DNA from: Moorella sp. UBA4076
Lineage (GTDB): Bacteria > Bacillota > DSM-521 > Neomoorellales > Neomoorellaceae
Length of the DNA: 9,178 nucleotides
Direction of reading: 5' to 3'
Assembly (NCBI GenBank): GCA_002383405.1
Contig: DFYS01000051.1
Location: 1 to 9,178 of the forward strand
A program made the translations under genes and the position numbers. This document shows positions 1-4,629 of the stretch, piece after piece. The number at the start of each line of letters is the position of its first letter. The stretch's first letter is position 1. The notes below the pieces were generated by a model. The model was given only the letters and a program-made list of their open reading frames with translations, was not told where the DNA came from and did no database searches.

Positions 1-73
1 GTGGCGCCCGGAGGGAACCTGCTTCGCCCCGGGTATAGTAGCGCAGGCAGAATGCTATTTTCGGAGTAGACAC

Positions 74-622
74 ATGCGCCGTTTAGAAACCTATCCTGTT
101 AACGACCACAATGCGATGGCTTCCTGGCGCCGGGTCGCCCCCTTCTGGCGGGTGGCCTGGAATTTCTGCTGGATTACTATCAGCCGTTTTTTGCCATTTT
201 TGCGCCTGAAGAGCTGGCTCCTGCGCCACCTGGCAGGGATGGATGTGGCGCCGACGGCATCAGTAGGGGTCATGGCTATGCCGGATATCCTGCGCCCGGA
301 CCTCATCCACATCGGTGCCGAGAGTATTATCGGGTACAATGTTACTATTTTGACCCATGAGTTCCTGCCGCGGGCCTACCGCCTGGGGAAGGTGGAAATC
401 GGCGCCTGGGTGCTAATCGGGGCTAATACTACCATTTTACCCGGCGTGCGCATCGGCGATGGCGCCATAGTGGGAGCCGGGGCGGTGGTGACCCGCGATG
501 TCCCGGCCGGCGCCATCGCCGCCGGAGTCCCGGCGCGGGTAATCGGCACGGTATCCACATCCCCCACCAATTTCGGGGTCGATGCTGGTAGCGGGGTCAG
601 TGACCCCCACCCCAAAATATGA
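74..622 (+). CDS. Hexapeptide-repeat (left-handed beta-helix) acyltransferase, YvoF-like
   Basis: This 182-residue protein probably transfers an acetyl or other acyl group from a CoA donor to an unidentified acceptor in the cytoplasm. The middle and C-terminal part (roughly residues 75-160) shows imperfect hexapeptide repeats typical of the left-handed parallel beta-helix fold, such as IGAESIIGYNVTIL, IGANTTILPGV and IGDGAIVGAGAVVTRDVPAG. His95 in the THEF motif sits where related acetyltransferases carry the catalytic histidine. The N-terminal 60 residues, with an aromatic stretch around WNFCWITISRFLPF, resemble B. subtilis YvoF as I remember it. The ATG is chosen because GGAG lies seven bases upstream; the frame stays open to the window edge, so a longer form cannot be excluded. 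The last 22 residues after VIGT look unlike the family and overlap a GGGGTC/GACCCC hairpin. The acyl acceptor cannot be told from sequence. Confidence 0.88.
   Translation: MRRLETYPVNDHNAMASWRRVAPFWRVAWNFCWITISRFLPFLRLKSWLLRHLAGMDVAPTASVGVMAMPDILRPDLIHIGAESIIGYNVTILTHEFLPRAYRLGKVEIGAWVLIGANTTILPGVRIGDGAIVGAGAVVTRDVPAGAIAAGVPARVIGTVSTSPTNFGVDAGSGVSDPHPKI
593..607. other. Short hairpin at the 3' end of the acyltransferase gene
   Basis: GGGGTC and GACCCC form a six-pair stem with a three-base loop, inside the last codons of the acyltransferase. A direct copy of GGGGTC lies at 575-580 and could compete for the same partner. No T-run follows, so this is at best a weak or factor-assisted end of transcription. 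Confidence 0.3.
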
Positions 623-856
623 AAACAGCGACGGGATGGAGGCTTCAATCAGGAAACCAGCACTCAATGATCATTTTGTAGCTCAGGATAGACAAGCAGA
701 CCTCAATTCGGCGAGCACTAAAACCAAGCAATACAGTCCCGTGCATACGCAACCGGGGTACCGGCAATAGACGGGTCAGGGATTGATTTAATGAGTCGAG
801 GTTGAGTGTGGAGCATCTCACCTCTCACCTCTCATTACGGAGGCCTGGTTTATAAG
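623..856. other. Intergenic region between the acyltransferase and DUF1405 genes
   Basis: This 234-base stretch holds no convincing gene; the ORFs that cross it lack ribosome binding sites and family resemblance. Its right end carries the heptad tract plus GGAGG described separately (814-843). Just before that, GAGGTTGAG at 798-806 could pair, with one bulged base, with CTCACCTC inside the tract. I could not find a convincing promoter here. Confidence 0.6.
814..843 (+). repeat. Pyrimidine heptad tract plus GGAGG, copy 1 (before DUF1405)
   Basis: Two perfect CACCTCT heptads start at 819 and 826, preceded by a partial one ending CATCT. After a six-base spacer (CATTAC, 833-838) GGAGG follows at 839-843. 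CCTCT at 828-832 can fold directly onto GGAGG as a five-pair hairpin (one U-G pair) with a six-base loop. The heptad resembles the 3' end of 16S rRNA (CACCTCC), so it can mimic the anti-Shine-Dalgarno sequence. Confidence 0.75.
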
Positions 857-1465
857 GTGCAAAATGGAAACAGCCACTATTGGCAGGCGCTTTACCGCTG
901 GCTTAAAAATCTGCTCCTGGAGGACCCCTGCCAGGAGTGGTTTCTCCTTACCCTGACCGCTGTTAACCTGATGGGTTCTATTTACGGTTACTACTGGTAC
1001 GCGGGGCAGCTAGCCAGCACCCCCTTCATCTGGTGGCCTTTCATTCCGGACAGCCCCCTGGCCACCACCCTTTTTGCCCTGGCGCTGCTGCTGGCCTACT
1101 ACCGCCGGGAAAACGGCGCGCTGCGGTTGATAGCCGCCGCAGCGGTCATCAAGTACGGGCTGTGGGCGGTGGTAGTAATCAGTGATTACTGGCTGGCAGG
1201 GGCGCCGCTGACAGCCGTGGAAGCCGGGTTGTGGTTGTCCCACCTGGGTATGCTCATCGAAGGCGGCCTTTTCCTGCGCCACTGGCCGGCCACCCGCCGG
1301 CAGTTGCCCCTGGTGGTCCTGTGGCTGGGTTTAAATGATTTTATAGATTACGGCCTGGGGTTGCATCCCTATCTCTTCAGTCCGGGACAGGAAGCACTGG
1401 CCCAGGCTGCGGCTGCCAGCCTCAGCCTGGGTTTAATCCTTTATCTGGTATGGATAATAAATTGA
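857..1465 (+). CDS. DUF1405 family integral membrane protein (YpjA-like)
   Basis: This is a multi-pass membrane protein of unknown function. It belongs to the DUF1405 family, judged by the hallmark start of the first membrane segment, NLMGSIYGYYWYAGQL, followed by STPFIWWPFIPDSPL; B. subtilis YpjA is the relative I recall. About five or six hydrophobic segments can be seen, the last ending SLGLILYLVWIIN at the C terminus. With the GTG at 857 the protein has 202 residues, close to the family size. The frame is open back to a GTG at 806, but those extra residues (SPLTSHYGG) are only a translation of the upstream heptad repeat, and GGAGG at 839-843 would then lie inside the gene. The SD to GTG distance is rather long, 13 bases. 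The stop overlaps a TTGACA that may belong to an rpoN promoter. Function and partner are unknown. Confidence 0.85.
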   Translation: MQNGNSHYWQALYRWLKNLLLEDPCQEWFLLTLTAVNLMGSIYGYYWYAGQLASTPFIWWPFIPDSPLATTLFALALLLAYYRRENGALRLIAAAAVIKYGLWAVVVISDYWLAGAPLTAVEAGLWLSHLGMLIEGGLFLRHWPATRRQLPLVVLWLGLNDFIDYGLGLHPYLFSPGQEALAQAAAASLSLGLILYLVWIIN

Positions 1466-1492
1466 CAACCGAGCAGGAAAACTAGCTATCGG
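1462..1492 (+). promoter_or_regulatory. Weak candidate promoter for rpoN
   Basis: A perfect -35 hexamer TTGACA (1462-1467) overlaps the DUF1405 stop codon, but the only -10 candidates are poor: TATCGG at 1487-1492, with a 19-base spacer. rpoN may simply be read from upstream. Treat this as a suggestion. Confidence 0.2.
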
Positions 1493-1509
1493 AAGAGAAT
1501 AATAAGATT

Positions 1510-1520
1510 AAAGGAGGTGA
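1510..1520 (+). promoter_or_regulatory. Full-length Shine-Dalgarno of rpoN
   Basis: AAAGGAGGTGA matches the complement of the 16S rRNA 3' end over its full length. It abuts an ATG at 1521 with no spacer, while the in-frame ATG at 1527 lies six bases further on, a normal distance. This decides in favour of 1527 as the main start. Confidence 0.7.
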
Positions 1521-1526
1521 ATGGCC

Positions 1527-2912
1527 ATGCGGAGCCGTCTGGGATTAAATATAGAACAGACGCAGAAACTGATTATGACGCCAGAATTGCGCCAGGCCAT
1601 TGTGGTTTTGCAGCTTTCCACTCTGGAGCTGGATGAATTTATCCAGCAGGAACTCCAGGAAAACCCGTTGCTGGAAATCAAGGATGAAGGGGAACCCGTC
1701 GCTGCCGAAGAGCCGGTGGAGGAACCTGATGCCCTGGAAATTGATTGGCAGGAATACTTCCAGGATGGCAGCGATCTGGGTTATATCAGCGGTCCCCGCG
1801 CGGAACAACGCCCGGACTGGAACCGCCAGAACCTGCTTACCGGCCAGCCCACCCTTCAGGACCACCTGTTGCTCCAACTAAAAATCACGACTTCCAGCAG
1901 CCGCGATCTAAAAATCGGCAGCTTTTTAATCGGCAATTTAGATCCTAACGGTTATCTAAAGATTACCATCAAGAAAGCAGCCGCCTGCCTGCAGGTTTCG
2001 CCGGCAGCCGTCTGGCGGGTACTAAAACTAATCCAGCATTTTGACCCGCCGGGGGTGGGCGCCCGTAACCTTACCGAATGCCTTCTCCTCCAGCTGCACC
2101 AGCGCGATGACATGCCGCCAGGGACGGAAATAATTATCCGCAAGTTTTTAAATGATGTGGCTAAAGGGCGCCTGAGCCGTATCGCCCGGTACCTCAATTT
2201 GAGCCTGCCGGCCGTTCAGACGGCAGTTGATTATATCCGCACGCTGGATCCCAAGCCGGGGCGCTCTTTTGGCGGCGGACAGGAAAACCTCTATATAGTA
2301 CCTGATGTCGTCATCGAAAGGGTTGGCAGCGATTACGTGGTCCTGGTCAATGATCATGCCATGCCGCGCTTGGGCGTTAACCCCCTTTACCAGACCCTGA
2401 TGCGTCAGGAAGGGAAATGCGATGCGGCCACCCGCCATTTTATCGAAAGCAAGCTCAACGCCGCCGCCTGGCTGATCCGCAGCCTGGAGCAGCGCCGCCT
2501 GACTATTTATCGGGTGGTCAGTTGCCTGGTGAAGGAACAGCGGGAATTTCTCGATAAGGGACTAAAATACCTGAAACCCCTGACTATGCGCCAGGTGGCA
2601 GCCGAGCTGGGCATCCATGAATCGACCGTGAGCCGGGCGACGGCCAACAAGTATGTACAAACGCCTCAGGGCGTATTTGAACTAAAATTTTTCTTCGCCA
2701 GCGGCGTGGAGAAAAACGGCGGTACTGCTGCCGAAAGCATCAAAAAAATGATTGCCGAAGCCATCAACAAAGAGGACCCCGCCAACCCCCTGACGGACCA
2801 GCAACTCCAGGAATTCCTGCAACGGCAGGGGATCAAGATTTCACGGCGGACGGTGGCCAAGTACCGCGATGAGCAGGGTATTGCCGCCGCCGCCAGAAGA
2901 AAACGTTATTAA
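1527..2912 (+). CDS. rpoN: RNA polymerase sigma-54 factor
   Basis: Sigma-54 directs RNA polymerase to -24/-12 (GG-N10-GC) promoters and needs an AAA+ enhancer-binding protein to open DNA. The 461 residues match the usual length and show the full domain order. The N-terminal glutamine-rich activator-interacting region runs LGLNIEQTQKLIMTPELRQAI to ELQENPLLEI (residues 3-50). An acidic linker (EEPVEEPDALEIDW) follows, then the core-binding region. A helix-turn-helix is at about residues 353-380 (TMRQVAAELGIHESTVSRAT). The RpoN box SRRTVAKYR (439-447) that reads the -24 element is intact, so the protein should be functional. It follows DUF1405 by 61 bases and ends in a strong hairpin, so it is probably transcribed separately from gap. 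No enhancer-binding protein is encoded in this window. The alternative ATG at 1521 would add two residues. Confidence 0.97.
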   Translation: MRSRLGLNIEQTQKLIMTPELRQAIVVLQLSTLELDEFIQQELQENPLLEIKDEGEPVAAEEPVEEPDALEIDWQEYFQDGSDLGYISGPRAEQRPDWNRQNLLTGQPTLQDHLLLQLKITTSSSRDLKIGSFLIGNLDPNGYLKITIKKAAACLQVSPAAVWRVLKLIQHFDPPGVGARNLTECLLLQLHQRDDMPPGTEIIIRKFLNDVAKGRLSRIARYLNLSLPAVQTAVDYIRTLDPKPGRSFGGGQENLYIVPDVVIERVGSDYVVLVNDHAMPRLGVNPLYQTLMRQEGKCDAATRHFIESKLNAAAWLIRSLEQRRLTIYRVVSCLVKEQREFLDKGLKYLKPLTMRQVAAELGIHESTVSRATANKYVQTPQGVFELKFFFASGVEKNGGTAAESIKKMIAEAINKEDPANPLTDQQLQEFLQRQGIKISRRTVAKYRDEQGIAAAARRKRY

Positions 2913-2914
2913 CA

Positions 2915-2941
2915 TTCAGGGGGTCGGGATGGCCCCCTGAA
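2915..2941 (+). terminator. Hairpin terminator after rpoN
   Basis: TTCAGGGGG pairs perfectly with CCCCCTGAA, and a U-G and a C-G pair extend the stem to 11 pairs around a five-base GGGAT loop. It starts three bases after the rpoN stop. The downstream tract (CAATTAATTATAGC) is AT-rich but lacks a clean T-run, so termination may be partial. Confidence 0.55.
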
Positions 2942-2984
2942 CAATTAATTATAGCTATTTTCTAAAGGAGGAATCTGGCATTTT

Positions 2985-3056
2985 GTGTTGAATAGGGTTT
3001 TTAGTGCTGGGTGGTGCAAACAGTATTATTATAATGCCTGCTACTTTATGGTATAA
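2985..3056 (+). other. Possible 23-codon leader peptide before the gap promoter
   Basis: A strong AAAGGAGG (2964-2971) has no gene behind it except a short GTG-started ORF, MLNRVFSAGWCKQYYYNACY and three further residues, ending TAA. The spacer from the SD is long (13 bases), and the ORF's 3' end overlaps the -10 element of the gap promoter, so it would have to be read from rpoN transcripts. It may be only a remnant of a ribosome-binding region. Confidence 0.15.
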
Positions 3057-3057
3057 T
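3029..3057 (+). promoter_or_regulatory. Candidate vegetative promoter of the gap cluster (extended -10)
   Basis: TGGTATAAT at 3049-3057 is a perfect extended -10 (TGnTATAAT). The -35 at the 17-base spacing, TTATAA (3029-3034), matches only three of six positions, which an extended -10 can tolerate. Transcription would begin near 3064, giving a leader of about 320 bases before gap. A second TATAAT at 3030-3035 has no usable -35. Confidence 0.55.
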
Positions 3058-3070
3058 AAGACGGAAGCGT

Positions 3071-3104
3071 GCTGTCTCCAGCGAACGGGAGAAAGCAGAG
3101 GCAG
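3071..3104 (+). repeat. 34-base purine-rich box, copy in the gap leader
   Basis: This box matches 4528-4561 in the pgk leader at 30 of 34 positions without gaps. The shared core reads AACGGGAGAAA then CAGAGGCAG. It starts only a few bases after the predicted transcription start. GCTGTCTC at its left end can pair with GAGGCAGC (3099-3106), eight pairs with one U-G. GGAGA and AGAGGC are also complementary to TCTCC (3222-3226) and GCCTCT (3214-3219) of the heptad tract downstream. Confidence 0.7.
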
Positions 3105-3152
3105 CCCAACTCCCAGCACTTAAATTTAGCCCGGTTGCTGAAGTAGAAAAGC

Positions 3153-3173
3153 GGCATAACTAAATGTTATGCC
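3153..3173. other. Perfect 8-bp hairpin in the gap leader
   Basis: GGCATAAC and GTTATGCC flank a five-base TAAAT loop. No T-run follows, so it is not a terminator. It lies between the purine box and the orphan heptad tract, the stretch that has no counterpart in the pgk leader. It could be an RNA structural element or a protein-binding palindrome. Confidence 0.5.
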
Positions 3174-3212
3174 TGCAATTTAAACAAGCGAGGGCTCAAG
3201 TGCCGGGTTTAT

Positions 3213-3244
3213 CGCCTCTTGTCTCCTGCTTCTATTTTCGGAGG
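3213..3244 (+). repeat. Pyrimidine heptad tract plus GGAGG, copy 2 (orphan, inside the gap leader)
   Basis: Heptads CGCCTCT, TGTCTCC and TGCTTCT start at 3213, 3220 and 3227. After a six-base ATTTTC spacer, GGAGG follows at 3240-3244. No start codon lies at a usable distance behind it; the nearest in-frame pair, TTG 3276 and ATG 3282, opens only a 15-17 codon ORF. The 12-mer CTATTTTCGGAG at its end recurs exactly at 55-66, before the acyltransferase start. Confidence 0.7.
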
Positions 3245-3306
3245 AGCCGCTCAGAGGGCTACCCCACGGCGGACGTTGGCAATGAGAGTTAAACAGGCTC
3301 CAATCA

Positions 3307-3327
3307 GAAACCGGCGTAGCCGGTTTT
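3307..3327 (+). terminator. Terminator-like hairpin in the gap leader (possible attenuator)
   Basis: AAACCGGC and GCCGGTTT pair perfectly around a three-base GTA loop, and four Ts end the structure (3324-3327). This is a compact but plausible intrinsic terminator about 60 bases before the gap start, downstream of the predicted promoter. The T-run is short, so it might pause rather than stop polymerase. Any antiterminator partner is not obvious. Confidence 0.35.
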
Positions 3328-3338
3328 GACAAGCCTTT

Positions 3339-3377
3339 CACCTCTCACTTCCCACCTCTCACATCTCAAAAAGGAGG
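3339..3377 (+). repeat. Pyrimidine heptad tract plus GGAGG, copy 3 (before gap)
   Basis: Four heptads in a row, CACCTCT, CACTTCC, CACCTCT and CACATCT, start at 3339, 3346, 3353 and 3360. A six-base CAAAAA spacer leads to GGAGG at 3373-3377, the ribosome binding site of gap, ten bases before its ATG. CCTCT in the tract is complementary to GGAGG when one U-G pair is allowed. Confidence 0.75.
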
Positions 3378-3387
3378 AATACATAGT

Positions 3388-4395
3388 ATGGCAGTTAAAG
3401 TAGGTATTAATGGTTTCGGGCGTATTGGCCGCCTGGTTTTCCGCGCTTTCTTGGAGAAGCCGGAGCTGGAGGTTGTAGCCATCAATGACATTACTGATGT
3501 CAAGACCAACGCCCATTTACTCAAATATGATTCCGTTCATGGCCGCATCAATGCCGAAGTTGAGGCCAGGGAAGACAGCATCGTCGTCAACGGCCGTCCG
3601 ATTAAGGTTATAGCCGAGCGCGACCCGGCGAAACTGCCGTGGCAGGACATGGGGGTAAACGTGGTTATTGAATCCACCGGCGTCTTCACCGATGCTGCCA
3701 AAGCTGCGGCCCACCGCCAGGCCGGCGCCAAAAAGGTCATTATTACCGCCCCGGCCAAAAATGAAGATATCACCATCGTCATGGGAGTCAACAACGATAA
3801 GTACGACCCCGCCCAACACCATATCGTCTCCAATGCCTCCTGCACCACCAACTGCCTGGCTCCCATCGCCAAGGTGCTCCACGACAACTTTACCATCGTC
3901 CGCGGGCTGATGACCACAGCCCATTCCTATACCAACGACCAGCACATCCTCGACCTCACTCATAAGGATTTGCGGCGCGCCCGTGCCGGTGCCCTCTCGA
4001 TCATTCCCACTACCACTGGCGCTGCCAAAGCTATCGGCCTGGTACTGCCTGAGCTGAAGGGCAAATTGAACGGCTTCGCCATGCGGGTGCCGACGCCCAA
4101 TGTTTCCGTCGTCGACCTGGTGTGCGATCTGGCCAGGCCGGCCACGGTAGAAAGCATCAATGCCGCCATGAAGGCTGCCGCCGCGGGTCCCATGCAGGGT
4201 ATCCTGGGTTACAGCGAAGAGCCCCTGGTTTCCCGCGATTTCAACGGCGACCCGCGTTCCTCCATTGTCGATGCCCTGTCGACCATGGTTATCGACGGCA
4301 CCCTGGCCAAAGTAGTATCCTGGTACGACAACGAGTGGGCCTACTCCAAACGGGTCGTCGACCTGGCGGCCTTTATGGCTGCTCAAGGGCTGTAA
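3388..4395 (+). CDS. gap: Glyceraldehyde-3-phosphate dehydrogenase
   Basis: The enzyme reversibly oxidises and phosphorylates glyceraldehyde 3-phosphate to 1,3-bisphosphoglycerate with NAD, as a cytoplasmic homotetramer in glycolysis and gluconeogenesis. At 335 residues it has the standard length. The Rossmann motif VGINGFGRIGR starts at residue 5. Asp34 in AINDITD is the usual ribose-binding residue and favours NAD over NADP. The catalytic Cys152 lies in SNASCTTNCLAP and its partner is His179 in TTAHSYTNDQ. The C-terminal end WYDNEWAYSKRVVDL is intact. AAGGAGG lies ten bases before the ATG, behind heptad tract copy 3. It is the first gene of the glycolytic cluster and is probably driven by the extended -10 promoter near 3052. 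The long, structured leader suggests post-initiation control. Nothing in the coding sequence looks damaged. Confidence 0.99.
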   Translation: MAVKVGINGFGRIGRLVFRAFLEKPELEVVAINDITDVKTNAHLLKYDSVHGRINAEVEAREDSIVVNGRPIKVIAERDPAKLPWQDMGVNVVIESTGVFTDAAKAAAHRQAGAKKVIITAPAKNEDITIVMGVNNDKYDPAQHHIVSNASCTTNCLAPIAKVLHDNFTIVRGLMTTAHSYTNDQHILDLTHKDLRRARAGALSIIPTTTGAAKAIGLVLPELKGKLNGFAMRVPTPNVSVVDLVCDLARPATVESINAAMKAAAAGPMQGILGYSEEPLVSRDFNGDPRSSIVDALSTMVIDGTLAKVVSWYDNEWAYSKRVVDLAAFMAAQGL

Positions 4396-4399
4396 GGGG

Positions 4400-4419
4400 C
4401 GGTCGCCGTAAGGCGGCCG
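4400..4419 (+). other. Strong hairpin just after the gap stop codon
   Basis: CGGTCGCC pairs with GGCGGCCG over eight positions (one U-G) around GTAA, a GNRA-type tetraloop. Only TTTC follows, so it is more likely a transcript-stabilising or processing hairpin, or a weak terminator that lowers pgk expression relative to gap. Confidence 0.5.
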
Positions 4420-4475
4420 TTTCGTATGCCGGGGCCACCGAAATAGCATAATAGAAAAATAACCAGGCACAATTG

Positions 4476-4495
4476 CCCGCTGCCCCGGCGGCGGG
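4476..4495 (+). other. Second hairpin in the gap-pgk spacer
   Basis: CCCGCTGC pairs with GCGGCGGG over eight positions (one U-G) around a CCCG loop. It is followed by purines (ATGGAGG), not Ts, so it is not an intrinsic terminator. It stands directly upstream of the ribosome binding site of the 50-codon ORF. Confidence 0.4.
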
Positions 4496-4527
4496 ATGGA
4501 GGTTGGAGGAGCTGCTTATGACAGCGA

Positions 4528-4561
4528 GCTGTCCCCATCTAACGGGAGAAAACAGAGGCAG
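4528..4561 (+). repeat. 34-base purine-rich box, copy in the pgk leader
   Basis: This is the second copy of the box at 3071-3104, identical at 30 of 34 positions without gaps. Its AGAGGCA (4554-4560) is a perfect 7-base complement of the heptad TGCCTCT at 4592-4598, with a 31-base loop. A competing register with TACCTCT (4585-4591) is also possible. Confidence 0.7.
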
Positions 4562-4577
4562 GCCACAACGTCACTTT

Positions 4578-4616
4578 TGCTTCCTACCTCTTGCCTCTTA
4601 CTTCAATTTCCGGAGG
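4578..4616 (+). repeat. Pyrimidine heptad tract plus GGAGG, copy 4 (before pgk)
   Basis: Heptads TGCTTCC, TACCTCT, TGCCTCT and TACTTCA start at 4578, 4585, 4592 and 4599. A six-base ATTTCC spacer leads to GGAGG at 4612-4616. The spacing from GGAGG to the pgk ATG is 13 bases, long for a Firmicute. Confidence 0.7.
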
Positions 4617-4629
4617 GATTGTATTTATC

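Larger units (their letters stand above)
2913..3387. other. Long gene-free region between rpoN and gap (terminator, promoter, gap leader)
   Basis: These 475 bases contain no substantial plus-strand ORF. In order they hold the rpoN hairpin, an SD-like AAAGGAGG (2964-2971) before a 23-codon ORF, an extended -10 promoter, a purine box, a perfect 8-bp hairpin, an orphan heptad module, a second hairpin followed by T4, and the heptad module of gap. A cggR-type repressor gene, which many Firmicutes place just here, is absent, and I see no copy of the CggR operator pattern (CGGGAC/TGTC direct repeats). Confidence 0.75.
4396..4629. other. Structured spacer between gap and pgk
   Basis: These 234 bases hold, in order, two strong hairpins, a good ribosome binding site with a 50-codon upstream ORF, the second purine box and heptad tract copy 4. 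The purine box and tract are nearly adjacent here, whereas in the gap leader about 110 bases separate them. I found no convincing promoter; the best -10 candidate, CATAAT at 4447-4452, lacks a -35 partner. Confidence 0.6.

Noticed and set aside
1..69. Open frame from the window edge to a TAG at 67-69, possibly the end of an upstream gene
   Set aside because: Only 22 codons are visible (ending AGRMLFSE) and nothing identifies the product; a second frame closes at 36-38. The evidence is too thin to call a gene.
582..770. 62-codon plus-strand ORF after the acyltransferase
   Set aside because: No ribosome binding site, starts inside the preceding gene, polar composition with no recognisable motif.
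2976..2991. Sigma-54 promoter (TGGCA...TTG) upstream of gap
   Set aside because: The TTG is one base too far from GG for the fixed GG-N10-GC spacing, and the GC is missing.
3246..3275. Possible T-box or other known riboswitch in the gap leader
   Set aside because: AGGGCTACC around 3256 superficially recalls the T-box AGGGTGGNACCGCG, but the match fails at several fixed positions and no specifier stem is evident. I recognise no other riboswitch consensus.
3282..3329. 15-codon ORF MRVKQAPIRNRRSRF after the orphan module
   Set aside because: It is far from GGAGG (37 bases), lacks its own ribosome binding site, and its second half is the hairpin sequence.
3304..3516. Minus-strand 70-codon ORF with an RCERWEVRGERLVK stretch
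   Set aside because: That stretch is just the reverse translation of the pyrimidine heptad repeat, and the rest lies antisense to gap. No ribosome binding site or family resemblance.
3517..4470. Minus-strand 317-codon ORF opposite gap
   Set aside because: It is a shadow of the GC-rich codon pattern of gap, which is certain; its sequence is low in structure and matches no family I know.
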